Shown in pieces: positions 1 through 8,900 of a stretch of 29,524 nt of DNA. The stretch's first letter is position 1; the number at the start of each line of letters is the position of its first letter. Source of the DNA: Baffinella frigidus (lineage: Eukaryota > Cryptophyceae > Cryptomonadales > Baffinellaceae); the NCBI GenBank assembly GCA_026770585.1, contig MU646464.1, positions 50,036 to 79,559 of the forward strand. Direction: 5' to 3'. Made by a program: the position numbers and the translations under genes. Below the pieces are notes generated by a model, which was given only the letters and a program-made list of their open reading frames with translations, did not search any database and had not been told where the DNA came from.

Positions 1-1
1 T

Positions 2-61
<60 letters not shown>

Positions 62-70
62 GGTTTGGGG
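1..70. repeat. TTGAGGG heptamer array
   Basis: About nine tandem copies of TTGAGGG, a one-base variant of the TTTAGGG telomere heptamer, ending where the TPR exon at 77-113 begins. The array is homogeneous, whereas the following kilobase is a mixture of variants, so it looks like a recent local expansion rather than a true chromosome end. Confidence 0.95.
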
Positions 71-76
71 GGTTAC

Positions 77-113
77 CAAGGAGGATCCCCGATATGGCGC
101 GCCGGAATAGCAC
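77..113 (-). CDS. TPR gene, exon with VLFRRA motif
   Basis: On the minus strand the acceptor GAAACAG precedes GTGCTATTC and the donor GTAACC follows base 77. The 37 nt encode VLFRRAISGILL plus one base. 'LFRRA' is the usual start of the next TPR helix after '..ALxLDPxxxKA'. The preceding exon (1036-1131) ends in phase 0 after DPDDET, so the join gives the classic spacing. The downstream exon lies outside the window or is unrecognised. Confidence 0.65.
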
Positions 114-3100
114 CTGTTTCGGGTAGGGGGTTGGGGGTGTAGGGTGTAGGGTTAAGGGTTGAGGGTTTGGGGTTTGGGGTTTGTGTTTGGGGGAGTTTGG
201 GGTACGGGGTGAAGGGGTTGGGGTTTGGAGTGAAGGGTTTGGGGTTTAGGGTTTAGGGTTTAAGGTTTGGGGGTTGGGGGTTGGGATTTGGGGTTTGGGG
301 TTTGGGGTTTGCGGTTTCGGGTCTAGGGTTGAGGGTATATATAATTGGGGTGTGGGGTTTGGTTTTGGGGGAGTTTGGGCTACGGGGTGAAGGGTTTGGG
401 GTTTAGGGTGAAGGGTTTAGGGGTTAGGGTGAAGGGTTTAGGGGTTAGGGTGAAGGGTTTAGGGGTTAGGGGTTAGGGTTTGGGGGTTAGGGTTTAGGGT
501 TTAGGGTTTAGGGTTGAAGGTTTGGGGTTTGGGGTTTGGGGTTTGCGGTTTCGGGTCTAAGGTTTAGGGTATATATAATTGGGGTTTGGGGTTTGGGGTT
601 TGGGGATGGGGGTTGGGAGTTTGGGTTTGGGGCTTGGGGTTTGGGATTTGAGGTTTTGGGTTTGGCTTTTGGGGCTTGAGGTTTGGGGGTAGGGGTCTAG
701 AGTTTAGGGTCTAGGGTGTAGGGTATAGTATGTGGGGTTTGGGGTGTAGGGTTTGGGGTTTAGGGTTTAGGTCTTGGGGGTCGGGGTTTAGGGCTTAGGG
801 TTTAGGGTTTGGAGTTTAGGGTTTAGAGCTCAGGCTTCGGGTTTGGGTTTGAAGTTTTGGGTTTAGGATTTAGGGTTTAGGGGTTTGGGTTTTGGGTTTT
901 GGGTTTTGAGTTTCGGGTTTTTGGTATAGGGTTTGGGGTGTGGGGTGTAGTGTGTAGGGTGTGTGGTGTATGGTGTATGGTGTAGGGTGTAGGGTGTAGG
1001 GTGCAGGGTGCAGGGTGTAGGGTGCAGGGTTGGACCGTTTCGTCATCGGGGTCGAGGGCCAGAGCGTCAGTGCACACTTGCAACGCTTCCGCGTGGTTCC
1101 CCATCTTGCCCAGCACTATCGATTGCTTCGTCTGCAGGGTGCAGGGTGGGGGATCAGGGTTCAGGACACACCCTGCATCTGGACACCTTGCTCAGCGTTC
1201 ATCTGTTCCACACACCGTTATTAGGGTTGAGAGTGTAGGGTTTAGGGTTTAGGGATTAGGGATTAGGGTTGAGGGTTTGGGGTCTGGGGTTTAGGGTTTG
1301 AGGGTTAGGGAGTTGGGTAAGGGTTTGGGGTTTAAGATCCACGGCCGCCATGTATCCCCGCCCACGGATCGTGCGTATCTGGTGAAGGTTTAGGGTTCAG
1401 GGTTCAGGGTTTAGGGTTTAGGGTTTAGGGTTTGGGGTTGAGGGTGTGGGGTTTGGGGTTCAGGGTTCAGGGCTCAGGGTCCAGGGTTTGAGCAACCCTA
1501 AATCCTAGGGTTGAGGGTTGGGGGTTGAGGGTTTAGGGTTTAGAGTGTAGGGAGTAGGGAGTAGGGTGTAGGGTGTAGGGTGTGGGGTTCAGGGTTCAGG
1601 GTTTAGGGTTCAGGTTTTAGTGTTTAGTTACGCCTTGCTCAAAGCCTGCGCGCGGTTTGTCTCTCAAAGGTCACTTAATTTACCCCCCCCTCTAGCTGAC
1701 CAGCTGCTGACCGGTACCGGTTTAGCCGCTACCAAGGCGTTTTTTCCTAGCGGGGTCGTTCGCTCACCGCCGCCCCCCTCTTCCGAAGAGAACGATATAG
1801 ATCGTTCGGGTCTGGCTTAACCCTAAACCCTAAACCCTAAACCCTAAACCCTAAAGCGGCGGCTGTGCATCAGGGGGGCGTCGAATTCCGGCGACGTTTG
1901 GTACAAATGAAGGGGCTCATTTGTACCATACCCTAAACACATGATACGGGAAGGCTCTTCGCACCACATGCAACAGCATCCGCAGCAGCAGCCGCACCCC
2001 CAGCAAGCACGTTTAGGGTGCAGGGGGCTAAACCCTAAACCCTCAAGCGGCGGCTGTGCATCAGGGCGTCGAAATCCGGCGACTTCAGGTACAAATGGAG
2101 GGGCCAGCGACGCCTGGTTCAAATTCATCTCGAACGATAACTGAATCCGTTCCCTAATTAGCGTGTTAATTTAAGTAGGAGGCCTAATTAAATTTACTAT
2201 GCCCTAACTTACTTCTCCTATTCAACCTCCTGTTAAAAAGGAACTGATTCAGTTATCTTCCGAGATGGAAACGGAGGGATGTGCACCAGGAACGTTAGCT
2301 TGTGCGCTCGCGTCGCTGTCTGCTGCTCCTCCGGGAGGGCCGGTCAATTTGGGACGTGGGCTGGTCCTACGGTCATCCTAATAGATGATTGGATATGACG
2401 GATATCGTAACTAAGTCTTGGTTGATATCCACCCAAGAATCCCTTCGTAGCCAGCTGTGCGGCCGTAGCTCAGGGGGCGGCCAAACCGTCTTATTCGGGG
2501 CACGTGGCTTGTACCACACAGCGGGTTACGAAGGGATTTCCGGGCGCTGAGAGACCCGGTTTCCGTTACCTTGTCCGTAGGAACCCCCCTATGTCCCTAC
2601 GGCTTGCCTACTGTAGGGTCCTAGGTTTTATCGCTTAGGGGCTATTCAAAATCCCTTCGCAGTCCGCTGTGTGGCCAGGTGAGCCGAAATCCAGCTCAGT
2701 CCAGCCACCGGTTCACTGAACCGGGCAGCACAGTTTCGTACCCCGCACAAAACTGTGTTTTGATGGTCGCGTGATTGTGCTGAAACACAATGCACTGCGA
2801 CATATCTAGCTGGAGCACATCGAAGCTCAAGCCAGTCGGATTCCGAGCGGGCGCAATTACGGATCCTAGCTCTGTCTCAGTCTATTCGGGCTCTCCAATT
2901 TGGTGAGCCCGGGCTCGTTTTCGCGCCAAAGTTGACGGTTTTGCACCGCAAACCCAGAACGTCAACTTGAGAATAGTCGGTCAACATGAGCGAGGCAGAA
3001 CCTCAACCTGAGAATAGTCGGTCGACCCGAGTGAGGCAGAGGCAGGCCGTGCACCAGCCCAAATACAGCCGACATACTCAGCGACATATCTAGGGGGTGT

Positions 3101-3252
3101 ACCAGGCACTGCAGCCTGAGCGCGCGCGTCGCTTTGTGCTGCTCCTCTGGGAGGGGCGGCTTGAGCATATCCGTGAGGCGGATCGCCTTGGAGTAGGCCT
3201 CCGCGGCCGCGGCGTAGGAGAGGTTCTGGAACGCGGCGCTGCCTTTCTCCGC
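77..3252 (-). CDS. TPR-domain co-chaperone-like protein, partial, split gene
   Basis: Span of a minus-strand gene with three exons whose phases agree: 3103-3252 (50 codons), 1036-1131 (32 codons) and 77-113 (12 codons plus one base). The first carries EKGSAAF, then AAAEAYSKAIRL; the second GNHAEALQVCTDALALDP; the third VLFRRA. In this order these are the landmarks of the clustered TPR domain of FKBP51/52, TTC4 and SGT-type co-chaperones (KxGN.xF, Y..A...Y.kAI, L..y..A...C..AL.LDP, kaLyRRa), which normally bind C-terminal peptides of Hsp90 or Hsp70. Introns are filled with G-rich heptamers and contain a shadow of the first exon at 2281-2341. The gene is incomplete at its 3' side, cut by the window edge, and the true 5' end is uncertain. 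The TPR assignment is firm; the exact family is inferred. Confidence 0.75.
117..1030. repeat. Degenerate telomere-like heptamer field (TTTAGGG, TTTGGGG, TGTAGGG)
   Basis: Almost every base belongs to a heptamer of the form GGG+TTTA, TTTG, TTGA, TTAG, TGTA or TGCA on the plus strand. It forms the intron between TPR exons 77-113 and 1036-1131. Two copies of a longer block (around 290-340 and 530-580) share the non-heptamer text GGGTATATATAATTGGG, so blocks were duplicated as well as heptamers. I see no exon inside. Confidence 0.9.
1036..1131 (-). CDS. TPR gene, exon with CTDALALDP motif
   Basis: Minus-strand acceptor CCCTGCAG at 1132-1139 and donor GTCCAA after base 1036 bound 32 codons in phase 0, including GKMGNHAEALQVCTDALALD, a textbook TPR helix pair. 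Beyond 1036 the frame runs only into heptamer translation (CTLHPTP), which marks the intron. The donor is weak (GTCCAA), so the exact 3' boundary is less certain than the acceptor. Confidence 0.75.
1210..1618. repeat. Heptamer field, TPR intron
   Basis: G-rich heptamers (TTTAGGG, TTGAGGG, TTCAGGG, TGTAGGG) interrupted only by the possible exon fragment at 1335-1378. A short C-rich patch (CAACCCTAAATCC) near 1493-1506 is in inverse orientation. Confidence 0.85.
1335..1378 (-). pseudogene. Possible TPR exon fragment inside heptamers
   Basis: A non-repetitive island. On the minus strand it begins after a CAG and can be read as IRTIRGRGYMAAVDLKP, resembling a TPR helix B (Y..A..DLK..). It lies in the wrong order relative to the exon at 77-113 and its phase does not match that exon's end, so it is more likely a displaced exon fragment than a used exon. 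Weak evidence. Confidence 0.25.
1619..1818. other. Unique spacer, nothing recognised
   Basis: About 200 bp of mixed sequence between heptamer blocks, within the region between TPR exons 1036-1131 and 3103-3252. No convincing exon, hairpin or promoter was seen. Confidence 0.4.
1819..1855. repeat. CCCTAAA x5 (inverted orientation telomere-type array)
   Basis: Five perfect CCCTAAA units, i.e. TTTAGGG on the minus strand, opposite in orientation to the arrays on its left. The switch lies across the 200-bp spacer at 1619-1818. Confidence 0.9.
1855..2107. repeat. Two-copy module starting GCGGCGGCTGTGCATCAGG
   Basis: The segments 1855-1920 and 2043-2107 are near-identical (GCGGCGGCTGTGCATCAGG, then GTCGAA.TCCGGCGAC and GGTACAAATG.AGGGGC), spaced 188 bp. 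Each copy starts directly after a CCCTAAA or CCCTCAA run. Between them is a CAGCAG-rich stretch (1970-2005). They may be shadows of an exon outside the window; no coding frame was recognised. Confidence 0.7.
2135..2257. mobile_element. MITE-like inverted-repeat element, TIR GATAACTGAATC
   Basis: Terminal inverted repeats GATAACTGAATC and GATTCAGTTATC bound an AT-rich 123-bp segment without coding capacity. It is a non-autonomous DNA transposon by structure; the superfamily is not evident. Confidence 0.6.
2281..2341 (-). pseudogene. Shadow (3' fragment) of TPR exon 3103-3252
   Basis: On the minus strand these 61 nt align without gaps to the last third of exon 3103-3252: ALPEEQQTATRAHKLTFLVH against PLPEEQHKATRALRLQCLVH, in the same frame, including the GTGCAC/GTACAC donor region. 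It lies downstream of the intact exon in the direction of transcription and keeps the exon's 3' end, as the polarity rule predicts. Confidence 0.7.
2342..2864. repeat. Spacer with inverted and direct copies of an AATCCCTTCG motif
   Basis: AATCCCTTCGTAGCCAGCTG (2438) and AATCCCTTCGCAGTCCGCTG (2650) are direct copies; CAGCGGGTTACGAAGGGATT (about 2519-2538) is an inverted copy, and another inverted copy lies at 17757-17776. Near 2600 the text CCTACTGTAGGGTCCTAGG matches the interior of the family B and C hairpins. No gene seen. Confidence 0.6.
2865..2985 (+). repeat. Dispersed repeat family A, copy 1
   Basis: Begins CTAGCTCTGTCTCAGTC, contains a central palindrome around CCAATTTGG / GGTGAGCCCGGGCTC, then CAAAGTTGAC and GTCAACTTGAGAATAGTC. 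Other copies: 6429-6548 (-), 6669-6784 (+), 14837-14975 (+), 23328-23447 (-). A second tail copy (CCTGAGAATAGTCGGTC) follows at 3006-3022. Confidence 0.8.
3103..3252 (-). CDS. TPR gene, exon with EKGSAAF motif
   Basis: Acceptor CACCAG precedes GCGGAGAAAGGC on the minus strand and the donor GTACAC follows TGCCTG. The 150 nt are 50 codons in phase 0. The protein segment contains AEKGSAAFQN, AAAEAYSKAIRLTD, then a charged linker PPLPEEQHKATRALRLQC, matching the first TPR and the linker helix of FKBP-type TPR domains. This is the best conserved exon of the gene. Confidence 0.75.
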
Positions 3253-3402
3253 CTGGTGTCCGTGTACTGCTGTCACGTCCCGAAAGTAGTACCGGGCTGT
3301 AACAAGGCGGTACAAAAAGGTACAAGCCGGTACAAAAAGTTACTACCGTCACGTCCAAATAAGCCGTCCATCTAACATATATAGGCCACACACACAAGAA
3401 TT

Positions 3403-3420
3403 CGCCAAGACGTCTTGGCG
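3403..3420. repeat. Perfect 18-bp palindrome CGCCAAGACGTCTTGGCG
   Basis: It straddles the presumed 3' boundary of the candidate exon at 3412-3487. It may be incidental or a small hairpin near the splice donor. Confidence 0.7.
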
Positions 3421-3487
3421 AGGTCCAGCGTCTTCTCGGTGCGCGTCACCAGGGTTCGGTGCGTGTCGTCCTCCGAGGCCAGCGCGC
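3412..3487 (-). CDS. Candidate upstream exon of the TPR gene
   Basis: After acceptor CTACGCAG on the minus strand an open segment reads ALASEDDTHRTLVTRTEKTL then DLAK, an acidic/charged helix of the kind that precedes the first TPR. The donor is ambiguous (GT at AAGACGTCTT, or a GC donor at CTCGCCAAG), and only the latter can join the next exon in frame. TTTAGGG units at 3492-3515 abut its acceptor. Confidence 0.45.
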
Positions 3488-3594
3488 CTGCGTAGGGTTT
3501 AGGGTTTAGGGTTTGCACGAGGACCGCGGTTTTGAGAGACCGACCTCGGGAGTTGCGGTACCCCCTGCGCCTCGATTATGACCACCCGCCACCA

Positions 3595-3710
3595 GAAGTG
3601 AACCAAATCGCGACGTGGAGACCTGCGGGCAATGTCACCACGGGATAAACCCTGAGGGTTTATCACCCAGGGGGAATCGACGTTTGCGATCGCTCGATTT
3701 GGTTCACTTC
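3595..3710. mobile_element. Inverted-repeat element, TIR GAAGTGAACCAAATCG
   Basis: A 16-bp perfect terminal inverted repeat (3595-3610 and 3695-3710) encloses an inner palindrome near 3642-3668 (GATAAACCCTGAGGGTTTATC). No coding capacity. Structurally a small MITE or foldback, just beyond the 3' side of the ankyrin reading frame. Confidence 0.7.
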
Positions 3711-4729
3711 CCGTGGCTGGTGGGTGGGTGGCAACGCCTTCTGGCCGAGCGGGCGCGGAGAGGATATGCTGGTGAGCGAGCGAGAGGGCTGGATAGAGAT
3801 AGAGCGAGCGAGAGAGAGTAGGAGATCGAGAGCGAGAGAGAGCGAGAGAGAGAGAGAAAGAGAGAGGGAAAGAGCGAGAGAAAGAAGCGAGAGAAAGAGC
3901 AAGAGAGAGAGTGCGCGCGCGAGAGAGAGAGGGGGTGGGACAGAGAGAGAAAAAAAGCGAGAGCGAGAGAAGGAGCAAGGAGAGAGAGAAAAAGAGAAAG
4001 AGGCAGGGGTTTCAGGTCCAACGTTTTGGGGTTCGGGTTTCGGGGGGTCGGGGTCGCGCCTCCGGCGGCGCACGCGACGGCAGGAGGCGAGAGCTCTCGA
4101 TGCGCTGGAGGCGAGAGCGAGAGCTGCGAGAGGCGAGAGGCGAGAGCCGGAGGCGAGACGCCCGGGGGGGAGGAGGCGGGCGGGGAGGAGGAAGCGGAGG
4201 CGGAGGCGGAGGCGGCGGGGTCCCAGGCGCCCGCCTGCCTGTCGATCTGCCTGGGAGGGAGGTCGCCGCCTTTCGGTTGCAGTGCAACCCCCGCCGGCGC
4301 TGACGCAGATTGTGCCGCCGCCGCATCCCGCAGCACCCTTGCCACCCCCTCGTGGCCATAGATCGCAGCGACCTCCAAAGCTGTAAATCCTTTGTCGTCC
4401 GTCGCCGCCACATCCGCCCCCGCCCCCAGCAGCATCCCGGCCACCTCCGCGTGACCTTTCATCGCAGCGAAGTAAAGAGCTGCCTGTCCAGTGATGGCCG
4501 TCGCCGCCACGTCCGCCCCCGCAGCCAGCAGAATCTCGACCACCCCCCCGTGACCATCCACCGCAGCGAGATGGAGAGCTGTGAATCCACTGGCCTTCGA
4601 CTCCACATCCGCACCCCCATCGATCAGCCGCTGTACCTCCTCGGCCTCGCCCCCCCCGGCCACTCTGCATAGAGACTCATTCATGCGCTCCCTCTCAGCA
4701 TCTGCCTGCCCCCCCGCAACCCGCAGCAT
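3704..4729 (-). CDS. Ankyrin-repeat protein
   Basis: From the ATG at 4729 the frame encodes about four ankyrin repeats (residues 15-138) with the canonical pattern: GFTALHLAAVDGHGGVVEIL, LAAGADVAAT, GQAALYFAAMKGHAEVAGML, GAGADVAATDDKGFTALEVA. They are followed by a Ser/Ala/Pro-rich segment and then by a (GA)n-encoded Ser/Leu/Arg tail up to the stop at 3704. Ankyrin repeats are protein-binding solenoids, so the partner and role cannot be read. The ankyrin part (about 4310-4690) is certain; the low-complexity C-terminus (3704-4010) is doubtful as protein, and the gene may end or splice earlier. An overlapping open frame at 4681-5064 could be an upstream exon or frameshifted N-terminus. Confidence 0.7.
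   Translation of the reverse strand: MLRVAGGQADAERERMNESLCRVAGGGEAEEVQRLIDGGADVESKASGFTALHLAAVDGHGGVVEILLAAGADVAATAITGQAALYFAAMKGHAEVAGMLLGAGADVAATDDKGFTALEVAAIYGHEGVARVLRDAAAAQSASAPAGVALQPKGGDLPPRQIDRQAGAWDPAASASASASSSPPASSPPGVSPPALASRLSQLSLSPPAHRELSPPAVACAAGGATPTPRNPNPKTLDLKPLPLSLFLSLLAPSLALAFFLSLSHPLSLSRAHSLSCSFSRFFLSLFPSLFLSLSRSLSLSISYSLSLALSLSSPLARSPAYPLRARSARRRCHPPTSHGK
3771..4015. repeat. (GA)n / GAGAGC-type simple repeat
   Basis: Purine-rich GAGA tract on the plus strand, degenerate, inside the 3' part of the ankyrin frame where it encodes LSLSLS/SRSR on the minus strand. The same type of repeat recurs at 14697-14790 and 26151-26190. Confidence 0.9.
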
Positions 4730-5064
4730 CCGTTGATGGAAGGAGGACAGTGGTGCTCAGCAGCGAACCAAGCTCCGAGCTCCTCCTGAACCGGTTGGCT
4801 GCGAACGATGGCGCGCGGCGGCTGCTCGAGGGTGCGGATGTCTGCACGATGGGTGAGGATATCAGATGTTGAGGGTATCGGAAAGTCCCACAAACTCCCC
4901 CCATCCTGCAAGGTGCCGCCCGGGAGGGGCGCGTCCACCACGGGAACCCACTCGCAGCACCCGCCTGACGCATGCGACCTCCGTAGAACCTCCAGTCGCA
5001 CATCTGGGCATGCATTCTCACAAGGGTCGCAATGCCACATTCTCACAAGTTCGCACCCTCTCAC
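4681..5064 (-). CDS. Possible upstream exon or frameshifted N-terminus of the ankyrin gene
   Basis: A 127-codon open frame overlapping the start of the ankyrin frame in another phase. It has varied, protein-like composition, with Cys/His-rich (WHCDPCENACPD) and ordinary segments (PPRAIVRSQPVQEELGAWFA). No family recognised. It may be a 5' exon spliced to the ankyrin frame, a frameshift, or chance in GC-rich DNA. Confidence 0.3.
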   Translation of the reverse strand: MRGCELVRMWHCDPCENACPDVRLEVLRRSHASGGCCEWVPVVDAPLPGGTLQDGGSLWDFPIPSTSDILTHRADIRTLEQPPRAIVRSQPVQEELGAWFAAEHHCPPSINGCCGLRGGRQMLRGSA

Positions 5065-5393
5065 AAGCCCCTTGGCAAAATCAAAGGACGCCCCGGGCCC
5101 AGCGCGCGCGGGGGAGGAACAAGGGTGTGCAACCCGAAAACAGCCAACTGAAATACACCCACGGCCCCCCAGAGCGTAGGAGGCACCTCTAGGTGCCTCT
5201 AGAGAGGCAAGTCAGCGCTGGTGTTGCCAATGCCCCAATGCGCCTCTCTCCTCGCCTGAGTCCATGCACCACCAAAACGGAGGGAGCTGGACAACACTCC
5301 TGCTGGTACAGCCCAGGGTGGTTCGAAGCTGCGCGCACGCCGGGCGCCTGCCTGCACAGCCGCTCGCGTTTCCTGCTGGTACCACCATCCTTG
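5065..5393. other. Intergenic spacer, no gene seen
   Basis: Contains a short hairpin near 5185-5200 (GGCACCTCTAGGTGCC). Possible divergent promoter space between the ankyrin gene (-) and the PAQR gene (+). No reading frame with recognisable features. Confidence 0.4.
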
Positions 5394-5744
5394 GTTGGAG
5401 CAACACCTCACTGAACGCACCTGCACACAAACGTGGGGAGGAAGGGAGGGGAGGAAGCAGACAGGGGGGCGCGGGGGGACCTGGTGGTTTTCGTCTGCAC
5501 CAGCCCCTTCTCTTGCCCCTTCCCTTCTCAGCCACAGTCAGCGATCCTCCCCGCCCCGTCCGTACCTCCGAAGGGACCCAAATCCACCTTTTTTATTTGG
5601 GTGTTTCACGGGTCATTTGGTTCGATTTTGCACCGCACAGCCGGTAAATTGCTTCGCACATATCCTCCTTTGGGCACTGTTCAGCAAGGCCAGATTTTTC
5701 CTGTCCTGAGTCCAGGAAAAACAAATTCTGCTGCAACCGGATCG
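5394..5744 (+). promoter_or_regulatory. Element H copy 1, upstream of the PAQR start codon
   Basis: Shares with 16133-16334 (minus strand) the ordered blocks CAACACCTCAC, ACACAAACGTGGGGAGG, GGAAGCAGACAGGGGGGCGC, TGGTGGTTTTCGTCTGCA, a pyrimidine tract ending TTCTCAGCCAC, and AGGAAAAACAAATTCTGCTG. Copy 1 carries about 130 bp extra in the middle. It ends 36 nt before the ATG of the PAQR gene, in sense orientation; copy 2 is likewise upstream of the SUI1 ATG. This suggests a promoter/5'-UTR cassette or a 5'-UTR intron (pyrimidine-AG); function is inferred. Confidence 0.6.
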
Positions 5745-5779
5745 ATCCTCAATCTATCGAGGAAGATATCCGATCGAGG

Positions 5780-5926
5780 ATGAAGATAACAGTGAAGCTG
5801 AATGGCGAGACCGCCAAGGTCGGACCGCCAGAGTGGGGGTCGGGACCTGACTACTTTTCCTTCTGGTCGCACTTCCTGGGGGCCCTGTTCGCTGTTTTTG
5901 CTACGATTCAGCTGCTTTCGATCCAG
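5780..5926 (+). CDS. PAQR gene exon 1 (TM1)
   Basis: Starts at ATG in GAGGATGAAG, 49 codons, ends at ATCCAG before the strong donor GTCAGC. Includes the hallmark WSHFLGA followed by a hydrophobic helix. An ATG further upstream is possible but no other in-frame family-like sequence was seen. Confidence 0.85.
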
Positions 5927-8900
5927 GTCAGCAAGACCCTCTCTTCCGGATCCAAGGATCGATTTTTCCGACGGAGTTTGTTGCCCCTAGCAGCCCCGTG
6001 GCCGCCCACCAGCGGGCATTGCGAAGCCTGCCTGCCTGCCCCGTGTGCCCCGCACAACGAAGAGGGATCCTTGCAAGCCGAGGCAAATTCGCTTCACGAG
6101 CCTAGCACACCACACGGGGACCCGGACCCTGCGGAAAGGACCGTTCTGATCGCCCTTCGACGCGGCAGGGCGCAAGCGTGGAGAAGCAGGTGGCGTGTCT
6201 GATCTACGGGGCGTGTGCTGTGATGATGCTCTCCTGCTCGGCTTTGCATCACGCCGTGCAGAAGCCCGTCTCGCTGCCAATCCAGCTCTTGCTCAGGCGA
6301 GTCACGCCGCTCCAGTTCCCGCACCCCCCCCCTCCAGCACGAAGCAGTCAGGGTGCGGCGTCAGCGTGAGCGCCTTGGGCCCTCGCGTCTCTCCCTGCAC
6401 TGAGCTTTCTAGCTCTGCCTCACGCGGGTTGACCGACTATTCTCAACTTGACATGCAGGGTTTTGCGGAACACATTCGTCAACTTTGGAGCGGGAAAGAG
6501 CCTGGGCTCACTAAATTGGTGAGCCCAACTAGCCTGAGCCAGAGCTAGGTGCGTGCTGCGGTGTCCTTGATCTCCCGCGGCTCTCAACTCCGACGTAGTG
6601 CTGCGAATTATTTGCACGAGAAATGACGTGTTTTGCGGCTTTCCACGCCGTTACGTGCATTGCAGATCTCTAGCGCTCTCCGTCTGTTTGGTCTCGCCAC
6701 TTTCATGAGACCAGGCTCGTCCCCCCTCCAAAGTTGACTGATTTGTACCACACACCCAGCATGTCAACTTGAGCATAGTCAGCCAAGCGGACTGATTAAT
6801 GCCTTTTTTCCAACCAAAATTAGTACATAATTTGAGCATGCTATTAATAGTAAAGCATCTCCGCTGCCGAGTGAGGACGGGACACAATTTTCAAGGGTTG
6901 AAAAAACTTTCACTGAATCCTGAAGGAAATGGACTTGTAAAATAAAAAAGCTGAGCCCGGATTTCCGGTCTCCGCTTTTATTCTTGTGCTTAGTTGGCTC
7001 GACAGCGGTGCAGTAAATTTCGTTGGTATGAAAGGCATTGATTAATACAATCTCTGAGATAATGGTGCAAGCAGGCGTCCACGTGTCGATATACGTATTC
7101 AAAATTACCACACCAATGCTGTACTATTACTAGTTTGATCCGATCGTGTAGTAAGTTTCGTTGGCAGACACGCATCGATTAACACTGTTGCTGATATTAT
7201 CGCCGGCGTTCAATAAATACCTTCTCTGAGATCAATCAATCTTTGAGACAATGTTGCGCGAACAGGCGGTATGAACGAGGAAGATATGCAGAAACTACGC
7301 AAGCTTATGTGGGATGTCTAGTTACTACGACCAAATGGATGGTGAGTTCACACGTCCCGACGGTCCGTCACCAGTAGCATGTCACGCTCGTAGCTAGCGT
7401 AGGCCCGCTCGACACGGTGGGACCACGTATCGATCTACGTGTTCATTGCTGGGTCGTGCACCCCGATCGTGGTCGGGGCAAACCTCGGAGCATTCACAAG
7501 CCAACGAAAATTACTACACAAATGCGTTACTATCACTAGTACAATCCAACTGTGTGGTAAATTTCGTTGGCAGAACGGCATTAATCAATTGATTAATTAA
7601 TCATTTCTCTGAGATAATGGTGCGCGAACAGGCGGTGGGACCACGTCTCGATCTACGTGTTCATTGCTGGGTCATACACGCCGATCATGGTCGGGTCGAA
7701 CCTCGGACTTTACACTAGCCGCACCATCCTCACCGCCGTGTGGGTCCTCGCCGTGGTAAATCTAACCCCAAACCCCTAACCCCTAGCCCCTAACCCCTAA
7801 ACCCTAAACCCCAAATCCTAAACCCTACATCCTCGCCGCGGTGTGGGTTCTTGCTGTGGTAAGCCTGCTTCTCACCCCTAACCCCTAACCCCTAACCCCT
7901 AACCCCTAACCCCTAACCCCTAACCCCTAACCCCTAACACCTAGCCCATAGCGCTACCTCAGTCAATCCGGGCTCCTCATTAGATACATTTCGATGCTCT
8001 TTGTAGAGCGTTTGTACGAAGTCCTGTTCGTAATCTAGTTGATTTTATCTCAGAAAACGAGTTCTAAAACTCGTTTTCTGAGATAAGATTAGGAGCCCAG
8101 AGAAACTGAGGCAGAGCTAGAACCGGATATGTATGCGTTGGGTCAAACCTCGGACTTTACACTAGCCGAGCCATCTTCACTGCCGTGTGGGGTTTCACAC
8201 CCTAAGCCATACCCCGTCTAAACCCTCAACCGCACCCTTCAACCTTACACCATAAATCATCACTCCTAAACCCTAAACCCTAAACCCTTCAACCTTCAAC
8301 CTTCAACCATAAACCGGTGTGGGTTCGTGCTGTGGTAAGCCTGCTTCTCTGCCCTAACCCCTAACCCCTAACCCCTTACCCCTAACCCCTAACCCCTCAA
8401 CCCTAGACCCTAGACCCTAGACCCTAGACCCTAGACCCTAAAACCTAAAACCTAAACCCTAAACCCTAACCCCTAAACCCTAATCCTAAACCCTAACCCC
8501 TAGACCCTAAACCCTCACCCCTCACCCCTCACCCCTAACCCCTAACCCCTTCATCCTAAACCCTAACCGCTAAACCCTAACCCCTAACCCCTAACCCCTA
8601 ACCCTTAAGCCCAAACCCCCAACCCCTAACCCCTAACCCCTAAACCCCAAACCCTAAACCCCAAACCCTGAACCCTGCTTCCTCCCCATCGTGTGGGGCC
8701 TCGCCGTGGTAAGCATTCGGCTCAACTTTAGTACAGGGATACCTCGAATGTGAAAACACGCTCCCCCCATCCACTTGGCAGCCACCGTTGCCGCCCCCCC
8801 CCGGATTTCCGGGGGAGATTTCCTGACTTTTGGCGTGTTTCCTGGGTGAGAATCAACTTTGGAGCGATTCCCGAAGGCCTCGGTGCCTGCTAAGTGGATA

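Noticed and set aside
1-70. A true telomere at the window edge
   Set aside because: The unit is a variant (TTGAGGG), arrays occur throughout and genes continue to the edge, so these are interstitial arrays.
3724-4386. Plus-strand Arg/Glu-rich frames opposite the ankyrin gene
   Set aside because: Antisense of the ankyrin frame and of the GA repeat; no family features.
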